A DNA stretch of 64,000 bases from Clostridium bovifaecis (GCA_009738435.1 CP046522.1:1581249-1645248); one strand, 5' to 3'. Positions 30,117 through 39,530 are shown, numbered from the stretch's first letter. Notes: a model not told the origin generated them from the sequence alone. Numbers and translations are program-made.

Positions 30117-30143
30117 GAAGGAAATTAATCAATATTATAGAAT
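30117..30143 (+). promoter_or_regulatory. Sigma-H promoter of the spoIIA operon
   Basis: GAAGGAAAT at 30117-30125 and ATAGAAT at 30137-30143 are separated by 11 bases. This fits the sigma-H consensus RnAGGAwWW-N11/12-RnnGAAT at every defined position. spoIIA is a classic sigma-H target at the onset of sporulation. The promoter lies 44 bases before the spoIIAA start. Confidence 0.82.
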
Positions 30144-30186
30144 TAATTATAGAGACATTTATTTTGATAATTACAGGAGGGGTAAA

Positions 30187-30522
30187 ATGAATCTTATTTT
30201 TGAGAATAAAGGGGATAAGCTAGTTGTGCATATGATGGGCGAACTAGATCATCATAGTGCAGAAGAAGTAAGAAATAAAGTAGATGATAGACTAGAAAGA
30301 GAAAAATGTAACAAGCTCATAATGGATTTTTCAGGAGTAACCTTTATGGATAGTTCAGGGATAGGAGTTGTAATAGGAAGGTATAGGAAGCTGTCGTTAA
30401 AAAAGGGTAAAGTCTATATAACTAGAGTAACTGGTTCAGTCAAAAGGGTATTTGAATTATCAGGGATGTTTAAGATTATTCCTTTATATGATAGCATAGA
30501 GCAAGCTTTAGAGAATATGTAG
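30187..30522 (+). CDS. spoIIAA: Anti-sigma-F factor antagonist
   Basis: A STAS-domain protein of 111 residues that releases sigma-F by binding SpoIIAB when its serine is dephosphorylated. The phosphorylation loop [14 protein letters not shown] (about residues 55-68) is intact. RBS AGGAGGGG. First gene of the spoIIA operon behind the sigma-H promoter. Confidence 0.95.
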   Translation: MNLIFENKGDKLVVHMMGELDHHSAEEVRNKVDDRLEREKCNKLIMDFSGVTFMDSSGIGVVIGRYRKLSLKKGKVYITRVTGSVKRVFELSGMFKIIPLYDSIEQALENM

Positions 30523-30536
30523 TGGGGGGAAAAACA

Positions 30537-30965
30537 ATGAGTCATAACAAAATGAAAATTGAATTTTTGAGTAAGTCGGAAAATGAAAGTTTTGCCAGAG
30601 TAGCAGTAGCAGCTTTTGTATCTCAGCTGGACCCTACAATAGAGGAAATTTCAGATGTAAAAACTGCAGTATCAGAGGCTGTTACTAATGCAATAATCCA
30701 TGGTTATGGACATGAACAAGGCATAGTTACAATTGAAACAGAAATAAATGATGGTGAAATCAATATAGCGGTAGAAGATAAAGGAATAGGGATAGAAAAT
30801 CTAGAACTTGCCATGCAGCCTTTATATACGTCAAGACCAGACTTGGAAAGATCTGGAATGGGGTTTACTGTAATGGAGACATTTATGGATAACCTTCAAG
30901 TAGAGTCAAATGGAGAAAATGGAACTAGAGTAATTATGAAAAAAAGGTTCAGATCCCTAGGTTAA
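30537..30965 (+). CDS. spoIIAB: Anti-sigma-F factor, serine kinase
   Basis: A GHKL ATPase-kinase of 142 residues that holds sigma-F inactive and phosphorylates SpoIIAA. The N-box ([15 protein letters not shown]), the G1-box ([12 protein letters not shown]) and the G2 region ([12 protein letters not shown]) are all visible. The start is ATG 30537 with GGGGGGA upstream. Confidence 0.95.
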   Translation: MSHNKMKIEFLSKSENESFARVAVAAFVSQLDPTIEEISDVKTAVSEAVTNAIIHGYGHEQGIVTIETEINDGEINIAVEDKGIGIENLELAMQPLYTSRPDLERSGMGFTVMETFMDNLQVESNGENGTRVIMKKRFRSLG

Positions 30966-31014
30966 AGGTCTTCAAAGGAAGGAGGAAAAACCTTGAATTT
31001 GGTTTGCATATATT

Positions 31015-31770
31015 ATGAATGAAGATATAACTAAGAATATTACATGTAAATATGAGGAAAACTTAGATTTAATTCAAAGGGCTAAATCCGGAGATAAAGG
31101 GGCATTAGATAAGCTCGTTGAAAATAATCTCCCTCTAGTTTCTTCTATAAGTAAAAAGTTTTTGAATAGAGGATATGAGTATGATGATATCTTTCAAATT
31201 GGATGCATAGGTTTGGTAAAAGCAGTTAATAACTTTGATGAAAATTATAATGTACAATTTTCAACTTATGCAGTGCCCATGATTATGGGAGAGATAAAAC
31301 GTTTTTTAAGGGATGATGGGCTAATAAAAGTGAGTAGAAGCGTAAAATATGCTGCAAGAAAGCTTCATTATGATAAAGAAAAGCTAACAAAGGAGTTGAA
31401 TAGAGAGCCTACTGTCGAAGAATTAGCAAAGTTTTCTGGTATGACTACAGAGGAGGTTATATTTTCAATAGAGGCTGTTAATGAACCTAAATATCTATAT
31501 GATACTATTCATCAAGATGACGGTTCTCCAATTTATCTTATTGATAAAATAAAGGAAAGCGAGAATGAAGGGGCGGAAACTTTAGATAAAATAGCTTTAA
31601 AAGAAGCATTAAATAAATTAGATGCAAGGTCAAGACAAATCATAGTGCTTAGGTATTTTAAAGACATAACTCAAGTTAAAGTAGCTAAAATGTTAGGCAT
31701 AAGTCAAGTACAAGTTTCACGAATAGAAAAGAAAGTACTTAAAAGTATGAAAGAAAAACTTAGTGGATAG
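31015..31770 (+). CDS. sigF: RNA polymerase sporulation sigma factor F
   Basis: Sigma-70 family, 251 residues from ATG 31015. Region 2 includes DIFQIGCIGLVKAVNNFD and FSTYAVPMIMGEIKRFLRDD; region 3 follows; region 4 ends in SQVQVSRIEKKVLKSMKEKL. It directs forespore transcription. The only good ribosome site (GGAGG, 30981-30985) is 29 bases from this ATG but 7 bases from TTG 30993, which is out of frame by two. One lost TA in the tract at 31007-31013 would make TTG 30993 the true start. A terminator follows. Confidence 0.93.
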   Translation: MNEDITKNITCKYEENLDLIQRAKSGDKGALDKLVENNLPLVSSISKKFLNRGYEYDDIFQIGCIGLVKAVNNFDENYNVQFSTYAVPMIMGEIKRFLRDDGLIKVSRSVKYAARKLHYDKEKLTKELNREPTVEELAKFSGMTTEEVIFSIEAVNEPKYLYDTIHQDDGSPIYLIDKIKESENEGAETLDKIALKEALNKLDARSRQIIVLRYFKDITQVKVAKMLGISQVQVSRIEKKVLKSMKEKLSG

Positions 31771-31799
31771 GATACATGAATGTGTATCCTATTTTTTTT
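31769..31799 (+). terminator. Rho-independent terminator of the spoIIA operon
   Basis: A stem of AGGATACA with TGTATCCT, overlapping the sigF stop codon, is followed by a run of T. Confidence 0.88.
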
Positions 31800-31915
31800 A
31801 GTACATAAAATCAATAGCTTCTTAAAACATAACCTTACATTATAATTTTTTGTTTAAAAAATAAATTATTGCGAAAAATAAGTATAAACAAAAAAACATA
31901 TAGGAAGGTATAGAT

Positions 31916-32367
31916 ATGAAAGTTAAAGAAGAACACTTGATGAAAAAGTTTAAAGATATAGCAAATCAAGAAACGCCTAAATCAAATCTAGTAAAAGATT
32001 GTATAAAGGCTTTTATTGTTGGGGGGCTTATTTGCGATATAGGTCAAGTATTTAGCGAAATTTACGGCAATCTTGGTTTGGGAGTTGAAGAAACTGGAGC
32101 TTTTGTATCAATGACTATGATTTTTTTAGGTGCATTGTTGACTGGAGTTGGTATTTATGATAAGATTGGGGATTTTGCAGGAGCAGGTTCCGTAGTACCA
32201 ATAACAGGGTTCGCAAATTCTATTGTAGCTCCAGCTATGGAGTTTAAAAAGAGGGATTTGTTTTTGGCGTGGCAGCAAAAATGTTTACTATAGCAGGGCC
32301 AGTATTAGTGTATGGTATTGGGTCTTCAATAATTGTAGGAATTATTTATTATTTTATAACACTATAG
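31916..32367 (+). CDS. spoVAC: Stage V sporulation protein AC (frameshifted as read)
   Basis: SpoVAC is a membrane component of the channel that moves Ca-dipicolinate into and out of the spore. The sequence shows FIVGGLICDIGQVF, LGALLTGVGIYDKIGDFAGAGS and PITGFANSIVAPAMEFKKEG, typical of the family. As read it stops at 32291-32293. One A restored to the run at 32246-32250 gives VFGVAAKMFTIAGPVLVYGI and about 150 residues ending at TAG 32365-32367. A possible sigma-G -10 (CATTATAA, 31838-31845) lacks a clear -35. The stop codon touches repeat copy A. Confidence 0.88.
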
Positions 32368-32674
32368 AAATATTTTGCGACGCAAAATATTTCAGGTTAG
32401 AGCGCGTAGCACTAGACTAGTTAGATGGCGAAGCCGTAGTTAGGAATGTTAGAAGGCATAGTCTAGTTTAAAGTTGAAAGTGTAAAGAGTAAAGTGAAGG
32501 AAATAATTAAGCAGAGCTTAATTATAAATCCAATCTTAACATTCGGTGCCTGGCACCAAATGTTAAGAGATTTTACACTTTCAACTATATACTTTCCGCT
32601 TATTTTCTACCTATCTAACTTCTAACCTAACGGCTTTAGCCTCTAACATAAGAAAATTGCGCCGCAATTTTCTT
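32367..32674. repeat. Palindromic element, copy A (about 308 bases), inverted relative to copy B at 47570
   Basis: It runs from a 27-base perfect palindrome (core TTTGCGACGCAAA, 32367-32393) to a 25-base palindrome (core TTGCGCCGCAA, 32650-32674). Inside is a 15-base stem (32472-32486 with 32572-32586) enclosing two further hairpins: TAATTAAGC/GCTTAATTA (32504-32524) and a 33-base one tipped by GGTGCCTGGCACC (32535-32567). Outer arms with GTTAGA/TCTAAC words can also pair. The reverse complement shares 139 consecutive identical bases with copy B. It occupies the spoVAC-spoVAD gap, where no gene is seen. Confidence 0.85.
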
Positions 32675-32710
32675 AAATTGTTTACTAAAGTATAAAAGAG
32701 GGGTGTTCAT

Positions 32711-33727
32711 ATGACGAAAAGAGTAGGAAAGCAGACAATAAAACTAGAAAATAGGCCTAGAATAATTACTACAACAAGTATTGTAGGACCCAAAGAAGGC
32801 GATGGACCCTTAAAAGATTATTTTGATATTATACTAGAGGATGATTTAAATGGAAAGGATAGTTTTGAAAAGGCTGAAAGTAGTATGATGTATAAAGCAG
32901 TGCAAGAAACATTGAAGAAGGGAAATTTAAAAGAACAAGACATTCACTACTTAGTAGCAGGTGATTTATTGAATCAAACTGCAGCATCAAATTTTGCAGC
33001 TAGAGATGTTGATATACCATTTTTAGGCCTTTATGGGGCATGCTCCACTATGTCAGAGTCTTTATGCGTTGCATCATTACTAATCGATGGTGATTATGCA
33101 GACAATGTAATTGCAGCTACATCATCACATTTCTCTTCAGCAGAAAGACAGTTTAGATTTCCATTAGAAATGGGTAGCCAAAGAACACCAACAGCTCAAT
33201 GGACTGTAACTGGTTCGGGCGCTATGCTATTATCTAAGGAAGGAAACTATCCATATACAACCTATATAACCATAGGAAAGATAAAGGATTACGGCCAAAC
33301 AGATGCAAATGATATGGGATCTGCAATGGCACCTGCTGCAGTAGATACACTTAAACAGCATTTTGAGGATACAGGAAGGAAACCAGAGGATTACGATTTA
33401 ATAGCTACTGGTGATTTAGGAATGTTAGGAAAGAAAATTACTATAGAATTAATAAAAGAGTACGGATATAATTTATCAAACAATTATATTGATTGTGGAG
33501 ACGAAATCTTTGATAAGGAAAGACAAAAAGTTCAGTGTGGAGGAAGTGGGTGCGGATGTTCCGCAGTAGTAAGCTGTGGATACATATATAAGAATATGCT
33601 AAAAGGAGCTTTTAAAAAGATATTATTAGTATCCACAGGAGCATTAATGAGTCCCACAACATCACTTCAAGGTGAGAGCATACCAGGTATTGCTCATGCA
33701 ATATCCATAGAGTTTGGAGGAGAATAA
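32711..33727 (+). CDS. spoVAD: Stage V sporulation protein AD
   Basis: SpoVAD is a thiolase-fold protein that binds dipicolinic acid. The 338-residue sequence has IVGPKEGDGPLKDYFD, LGLYGACSTMSESLCVAS, AATSSHFSSAERQFRFP and SGCGCSAVVSCGYI, all characteristic. RBS AAGAGGGGTG precedes ATG 32711. It is intact, but is separated from spoVAC by the 308-base element A. Confidence 0.95.
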   Translation: MTKRVGKQTIKLENRPRIITTTSIVGPKEGDGPLKDYFDIILEDDLNGKDSFEKAESSMMYKAVQETLKKGNLKEQDIHYLVAGDLLNQTAASNFAARDVDIPFLGLYGACSTMSESLCVASLLIDGDYADNVIAATSSHFSSAERQFRFPLEMGSQRTPTAQWTVTGSGAMLLSKEGNYPYTTYITIGKIKDYGQTDANDMGSAMAPAAVDTLKQHFEDTGRKPEDYDLIATGDLGMLGKKITIELIKEYGYNLSNNYIDCGDEIFDKERQKVQCGGSGCGCSAVVSCGYIYKNMLKGAFKKILLVSTGALMSPTTSLQGESIPGIAHAISIEFGGE

Positions 33728-33728
33728 T

Positions 33729-34088
33729 ATGAATGACTATATTATGGCATTTTTAGTTGGTGGAATAATTTGCGTTATTGCACAAATTCTTATGGATAAA
33801 ACAAAATTAACTCCTGGCAGAATATTAGTAGTATTTGTGACAAGCGGTGTAATACTCGGAGCATTAAAAATATATGATCCTTTAATAAAGTATGGAAAGG
33901 CGGGAGCTAGTATCCCACTTCCTGGATTTGGGTATAATCTTGCAAAATCTGTAATGAAGGAAGTTGATGAAAAGGGATTTCTAGGAGCTTTTACTGGAGG
34001 AATAAAGGGTACGGCAGCTGGAATAAGTGCAGCAATTCTTTTTGGATATCTAATGGCATTAATTTTTAATCCTAAATCAAAGACATAA
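33729..34088 (+). CDS. spoVAE: Stage V sporulation protein AE (AEb-type)
   Basis: A small membrane protein of 119 residues with three to four hydrophobic segments (FLVGGIICVIAQI, ILVVFVTSGVILGALKIYDP, GGIKGTAAGISAAILFGYL). It is part of the SpoVA dipicolinate channel with SpoVAC and SpoVAD. The start is ATG 33729 with GGAGGA inside the end of spoVAD, one base after the spoVAD stop. Confidence 0.92.
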   Translation: MNDYIMAFLVGGIICVIAQILMDKTKLTPGRILVVFVTSGVILGALKIYDPLIKYGKAGASIPLPGFGYNLAKSVMKEVDEKGFLGAFTGGIKGTAAGISAAILFGYLMALIFNPKSKT

Positions 34089-34131
34089 AACAGTAAAAGG
34101 AAACCTAAGTTTAGGTTTCCTTTTACTGTTT
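34089..34131. terminator. Bidirectional terminator between spoVAE and the PBP gene
   Basis: Two 20-base arms (34089-34108 and 34111-34130) pair perfectly around a 2-base loop. A/T runs on both flanks suit termination of the convergent genes. Confidence 0.88.
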
Positions 34132-34141
34132 TATACTATAT

Positions 34142-36732
34142 TTAGTTACGATCTTTTTTAGAAGATCTATTATTGATAATGGTATTATTAGTGTTTGTAT
34201 CAATATTCTTGCCCGTATTATCTGAGTCGTCGGTATTAGCAGGATTATCTTGAGGTCCATCGGTATTTTCATTTTCTGAAGGATTGCCATTTTCTATGCC
34301 TTGAGAATCCTCATCTATTAAGTTGTCATTTTCGTCTGTTTTTGTTCCAGTATTTGTAGTATCAATAGGAGGCATTATTGTATTATCCTGCTCTTTAGGC
34401 AATACATATGCTTGGTCTCTTAAGAATACACTAGGGGTGTAATCTCTTCTTATAAACACCCTAGATTCGATTAAAGCAGCTGGAGTTGATGGAGTAGCTA
34501 ACTTACCATTTAATTTATTTACATTAGCTGCTACATGAATGTTATCTATAGTGGATGGAACGGTTCCTTTTATAAATAACTCAGTATAAACTTGGCTTCC
34601 TCTTGGATCCCTGTAGGACAATTCAGAAGGAAGAAGTCCGGAAACTCTATCAACTGCTGAGCTTGTTATACCAGAAGGTGGAGCAAGATCCTTCATAGGA
34701 AGGTCTTTAACTGCTTCATTCATTATTTTACCTAATAAAAAGGCTGCATGACTACTATAAATGGCTTGTTCGTACTTGTTTTCTATCCATACAGAACCTG
34801 AATAGTAAGGAGTAAGTCCAGAAAACCACAAGTTTTTAAAGTTAGTAGACGAACCGGTTTTTCCAGCTAATGGGATATCACTGTTGTAGCTATTATTAGC
34901 ATTATAAGCAGTACCACCCCTTACAGGCTCTTTTAACAAATCATACATGATATAGGCTGCTTGAGGGGAAATTACCTTTTGAGTTTCTATTTTAGTTTCA
35001 AGTATAGTCTTACCTGTTCTATCTACAACCCTTGTGTAAAGTCTAGGTGTCGTATATAAGCCATTATTTCCAAAAACTCCATATGCATTAGCCATAGTGA
35101 AGGTATTTGTGCCATAATTTAATTGCCCTAGAGCTAAAGCGGCCATGCTATGTTTATCCACATCATCAAATTTTATACCGAATTTTTCTCCGTATCTAAG
35201 TCCAGTATCTAGTCCTATCATATCCTCTAATTTTACTGCGTACACATTTACAGAATCTTTTATAGCATTCCTCATATTTAGGTATCCAGAATAGCTGCCA
35301 CTAGAGTTCTTGGGCTGCCAAGGTTTTCCGCCAGAGACATATTTATTTGCCATCTCTGATGGAAGAGGTGAATCTTCCAATACAGTAGCAGCAGTTGCAA
35401 GCTTTGTATCAATAGCAGGCGCATAAACTGTTAATGGCTTTATACTAGAACCAGGTGGTACTTTAGCATCCATTGCTCTATTAAAAGACATAGCAGGTTG
35501 TTTTCCTCTGCCGCCTATAATTACTTTAGTCTCACCAGTATGATAATCTACAATTACAGCAGAGGCTTGGGGTTGAAGTGAACCATTGTCATCACGAGAA
35601 AAATTCTTTAATTTAGTATCTTCATCTAAAATTTTCTGTGCTTTGATCTGCAAATCTTTATTCATGGTACTATATATTTTTAAGTTACCATTCATCAGTA
35701 AGTTTTCAATTTCATCATCACTATAATTGTAAGTAGTTTTTAAATCTTTTTTTACGTCATCAACGACTGATCTTGAAAACCATTCAAAGTTGTATCTATC
35801 ATCATTAGCGGATGCTTTCCCGATAACTGATTTGCCCAAGGTTTGTACTGCTTTATCTTTTGTTACTAAACTTTTGTCTATATTTAATTCAGCTATTGCA
35901 TCTCCATATTCTTTATCAGAAATATATCCATTTTCTTTCATTTTGCTGAGAACTGTTTTAGTTCTATTTATATATTTAGAAGGGTCCTTTGTTGAAGTTT
36001 TAGAATACGGATAATACACTGATGGACTTTGTGTTAATCCAGCAATGAAAGCACATTGTATAAGATTTAAGTTCTTAGCAGAAGTACCAAAATATTGTTG
36101 AGCAGCAGCCTCTACTCCTGTTGCTCTACCACCTAAAAATACAGTGTTTAAGTAAGCTTCTAAAATAACTTCTTTTCCTACCTTCTTCTCAAGCTTAGGC
36201 GCTAAATACCACTCTTGAATTTTTCTTTTAAATTTATCACCCAAAGTCTCTTTGTGAAAATCATAAAGAGTAGTTTTTAGTAATTGTTGTGTGATAGTTG
36301 AAGCACCTTGAAGGCCAGACTTGCCTTGAATTTTATTTTTTACATCGGCAATTATTACACCTGCAATTCTTTTTGGGTCTATACCGTTATGATCAAAGAA
36401 TCTTTCATCTTCAATGCTTACAAAAGCATTAGTAAGATTCTTAGGCATTTCCTCATGCTTTATTACTGTCTTTTTATGAGTAGTAATAATACTGTCCACA
36501 TAATTACCTTTATCGTCATAGATTTTGGAAGCTTCGTTAGCAGTTATAATTTCATTTATATCTAAATCAGGGGCAGTTTTTATAACTGCGAGTGCTAATC
36601 CTCCAGCAGCTACTCCAAGTAGTACGCATAGAATCAAAAATGATAATAATATGATTTTAAGAGCTTTAGACCTCTTTTTTTCTTCTTTATTTTTTTGGGT
36701 TGAGTACTAGTACTCTTTTTATTTTCAGCCAT
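34142..36732 (-). CDS. Class A penicillin-binding protein 1A (frameshifted near its start)
   Basis: A bifunctional peptidoglycan synthase. After the membrane anchor (ILCVLLGVAAGGLALAVI) comes the GT51 glycosyltransferase domain (EDERFFDHNGID, GASTITQQLLK), then the transpeptidase with SxxK (PPGSSIKPL), SxN (SVN) and KTG (AGKTGSSTNF), and an Asn/Asp/Thr-rich tail of about 70 residues. The real start is ATG 36732-36730 behind AAGGAGG, encoding a basic cytoplasmic tail. The frame is lost in the run at 36690-36696, and one more A (minus strand) rejoins it. About 863 residues when reconstructed. Confidence 0.9.
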
Positions 36733-36853
36733 ATAAGTTCCTCCTTAAACAACTAATGGATAAATTATAAAAATAGCATATAATGAAATTATACACTATT
36801 TTTATGGTTTTGGTAATATGATTATATATATAATGTGGCAAGATGTAACTTAT

Positions 36854-36860
36854 TTCGACA
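36854..36860 (-). promoter_or_regulatory. Possible Spo0A box
   Basis: TGTCGAA, read on the minus strand about 120 bases upstream of the PBP gene, matches the Spo0A recognition heptamer. A 7-base match in 64 kb can be chance, so this is only a suggestion. Confidence 0.2.
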
Positions 36861-36870
36861 AAAATAAATA

Positions 36871-36916
36871 AAAATAAAAATTACTATGTAGTTAGTTACA
36901 TAGTAATTTTTATTTT
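36871..36916 (-). terminator. Terminator of hpt
   Basis: Perfect 20-base arms (36871-36890 and 36897-36916) with a 6-base loop overlap the hpt stop codon. On the minus strand the stem is followed by T-rich sequence. Confidence 0.85.
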
Positions 36917-37440
36917 TATTGCTCCCAATTAAATACATAAGGCACATTTCTAAAATAATCACCGTAGTTTAAGCCATATCCAACTACAAACACATCAGGT
37001 ATTTGGAAACAGCAGTAATCAGGTTTAATTTCGACCTTTCTTCTGTCGGGTTTATCTAAAAGAACACAGCTTTTTACGCTATTTGCACCTAAAGATTTAA
37101 CGTGTTCTATTACGAATTTCATTGTTATGCCTGTATCCACGATATCATCTACTACAAGGACATCATATCCATTAATATCATCTGGAACATCATTTACTAC
37201 CCTTACTTGGCCAGAAGAGCTTTCATTATGACCATAGCTTGAAGTTGTCATAAAACCAATTTTGGTAGGAGCTGTTATTTGTCTAACTAAGTCAGCTGTA
37301 TATATAAAGCTTCCTCTAAGCAATGAAAGTACATAAAGATTTTTATCTTCATATTCTTCTGAAATTAAAGCTCCTAACTCTTTAATTCTGCTTTTAATTT
37401 GTTCTTCAGTTATTAGAATGTTTCTTTTTCCATTTTCCAT
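36916..37440 (-). CDS. hpt: Hypoxanthine phosphoribosyltransferase
   Basis: A purine salvage enzyme converting hypoxanthine and guanine with PRPP to IMP and GMP. The 174-residue protein has the PRPP loop VLVVDDIVDTGITM, SLLRGSFIYTADL at the N-terminal part and CVLLDKPDRR, typical of Hpt. The start is ATG 37440-37438 with GGAGG upstream, rather than the GTG 15 bases earlier that overlaps the RBS. Confidence 0.93.
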   Translation of the reverse strand: MENGKRNILITEEQIKSRIKELGALISEEYEDKNLYVLSLLRGSFIYTADLVRQITAPTKIGFMTTSSYGHNESSSGQVRVVNDVPDDINGYDVLVVDDIVDTGITMKFVIEHVKSLGANSVKSCVLLDKPDRRKVEIKPDYCCFQIPDVFVVGYGLNYGDYFRNVPYVFNWEQ

Positions 37441-37553
37441 TGGAATCCTCCGCACTTAGATATTTACAATGTTGTTCTTATAGTATAAAATTATATGAAA
37501 GTTGTCAAGGGGAATATAATGTGAAGAAAAAACTCTAGAAAAGAGGGAAAAGA

Positions 37554-39341
37554 ATGATATATGGAAATATAGAAGGTATAAGGAAAACAACTTTAAAAAA
37601 GCTTGACTCATTATATGATTTCAAGGTGGATAAAGATATGCTCAGTAACTCAGAGATCATAGAGATTATTTGCAGTGTTACGCAAGATATAAATAAAGAA
37701 ATAAGTGTAGCAATAGATCGGAAAGGAAATGTAACCGCCGTAGCCATAGGTGATAGCTCTACCGTTGAAATGCCTATGGTAGATTTAAAGGAGAAGAAGC
37801 TATCTGGAGTTAGAATATTACATACTCATCCAAATGGATATTCAGCTCTATCAAGTTTAGATATTTCAGCTATGGTAAAATTAAAGTTGGATTGCATGGC
37901 AGCTATTGGAGTAGAGGAAGGGGAAGCTAAGGAGATAACCTTAGGCTTTTGTGGAGTTAAAGACAATAGGCTAATAGCTGAGGTAACGGAGCCATTAAAA
38001 ATTGAAGATGTTTTGAGAATTAATATCCTTCATATAATTGGTAATATAGAAGAAAATTTGATAGACAATGAAATTCATGAGGATGAAGGAGAAAGAGCTA
38101 TTTTAGTTGGAGTAGAAGATGAAGAAAGTCTTGAGGAATTAGAAGAATTAGCAAAGGCTTGCAATGTATCTACTGTTGGTAAAGTGCTGCAAAGAAGAAG
38201 TAGAATAGATACAGCCTTTTATATAGGAGAAGGCAAAGTTGACGAAGTAGCTTTGGCAAGACAGTCAAAAAACGCTAATGTAATTATCTTTGATGATGAG
38301 CTATCTGTAGCCCAGATTAGAAATTTAGAAGATGCTACTGGCACAAAAGTAATAGATAGAACTACATTAATTCTTGAAATATTCGCACGTAGGGCAAGAA
38401 GCAAGGAAGCGAAAATTCAAGTGGAACTTGCTCAGCTGAAATATAGGCTTCCAAGACTTACTGGTATGGGAGTTGTATTATCGAGAACTGGTGGAGGAAT
38501 TGGAACTAGAGGTCCAGGAGAAAAGAAATTAGAAGTTGATAAAAGACATATAAGAGAAAGAATTTACGATCTTAATAAAGAGCTTAGTAAGATTAAGAAA
38601 AATAGAGAAGTTCAAAGGGATAAGAGAAGTAGAGAAAATATTCCGAAGGTTTCTTTAGTTGGGTATACTAATGCGGGAAAATCAACTTTGAGAAATAAGT
38701 TATGCGAAATAGCATCGCCAAGAGATGTGGTTCAGAAGGAACAGGTATTTGAAGCTGATATGTTATTTGCTACCTTAGATGTAACAACTAGAGCTTTAGT
38801 TTTACCTGATAATAGATTAATAACGCTAACAGATACAGTAGGCTTTATAAGAAAATTACCTCATGACTTAGTGGAAGCTTTCAAATCTACTTTAGAAGAA
38901 GTTGTTAATTCAGATTTGCTTCTTCACGTAGTAGACTCATCCTCTAATAAGGCAAAAGAGCAAATAGAAGCGGTTAATGAAGTTTTAGAGGATCTAGGAG
39001 CCAAAGATAAGCCTTTATTATTATTGCTAAATAAAGTTGATAAAGCATTGGAAGAAGATATAAAATCCTTAAAAGATGAATACAATAATATGAACATACT
39101 GGAGATTTCAGCTAAAGAAGATTTAAATTTAGATAAGCTTTTGGAGGATATATCTAAATCTCTTCCTAACCCTTTAAGAAAAGTAGAATATTTGATCCCT
39201 TATACTGATAGTGCGGCAGTGGCGCTGCTTCATAGAAGTTCTAAGGTATTAGAAGAAGAGTATGAGGAAGAAGGTACTAGTATTGTAGCTATGGTAGATG
39301 AAGAAGTGTACAACAAATGTAAACAATATATTAGAGTATAG
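37554..39341 (+). CDS. hflX: Ribosome-associated GTPase HflX with an N-terminal RadC/JAMM-like domain
   Basis: HflX splits stalled ribosomes. The C-terminal about 410 residues are a normal HflX: GEGKVDEVAL, RTGGGIGTRGPGEKKLEVD, the GTPase with GYTNAGKST (G1), DTVGFIRKLPHDLV (G3) and NKVD (G4). The extra N-terminal about 180 residues contain E49, HTHP (90-93), S100 and D103 in exact JAMM/MPN spacing (HxHP-x6-S-x2-D) within a RadC-like context (EISVAIDRKGNVTAVAIG). The 595 residues compare with about 430 for short HflX. RBS GAGGG. It is intact. Confidence 0.92.
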   Translation: MIYGNIEGIRKTTLKKLDSLYDFKVDKDMLSNSEIIEIICSVTQDINKEISVAIDRKGNVTAVAIGDSSTVEMPMVDLKEKKLSGVRILHTHPNGYSALSSLDISAMVKLKLDCMAAIGVEEGEAKEITLGFCGVKDNRLIAEVTEPLKIEDVLRINILHIIGNIEENLIDNEIHEDEGERAILVGVEDEESLEELEELAKACNVSTVGKVLQRRSRIDTAFYIGEGKVDEVALARQSKNANVIIFDDELSVAQIRNLEDATGTKVIDRTTLILEIFARRARSKEAKIQVELAQLKYRLPRLTGMGVVLSRTGGGIGTRGPGEKKLEVDKRHIRERIYDLNKELSKIKKNREVQRDKRSRENIPKVSLVGYTNAGKSTLRNKLCEIASPRDVVQKEQVFEADMLFATLDVTTRALVLPDNRLITLTDTVGFIRKLPHDLVEAFKSTLEEVVNSDLLLHVVDSSSNKAKEQIEAVNEVLEDLGAKDKPLLLLLNKVDKALEEDIKSLKDEYNNMNILEISAKEDLNLDKLLEDISKSLPNPLRKVEYLIPYTDSAAVALLHRSSKVLEEEYEEEGTSIVAMVDEEVYNKCKQYIRV

Positions 39342-39414
39342 TTATTAGGAAATACTAAGATGCAAATTTAAGAAACTGATAAATATCATATGTTACAAGA
39401 CAGCCGGGATATAG

Positions 39415-39458
39415 AATTGTAATCTATCTAGACAAAAGAGAGATTACAATTTTTATTA
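39415..39458 (+). terminator. Terminator after hflX
   Basis: Eleven-base arms at 39415-39425 and 39441-39451 pair perfectly and run into a TTTTTATTATT tail. Confidence 0.75.
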
Positions 39459-39530
39459 TTAATTTTTAAATTTTAGAGGATAATATTATAAGATAAAAGT
39501 TTTCCTATTGGTTAGGAAGGAGGTAATGCT

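Noticed and set aside
35790-36710. Plus-strand open frames opposite the PBP gene
   Set aside because: They are antisense to the conserved GT51 domain and show low-complexity hydrophobic translations without ribosome sites.
36854-36860. Spo0A-box control of the PBP gene as a finding
   Set aside because: A single heptamer match is expected by chance at this scale and there is no second box nearby.
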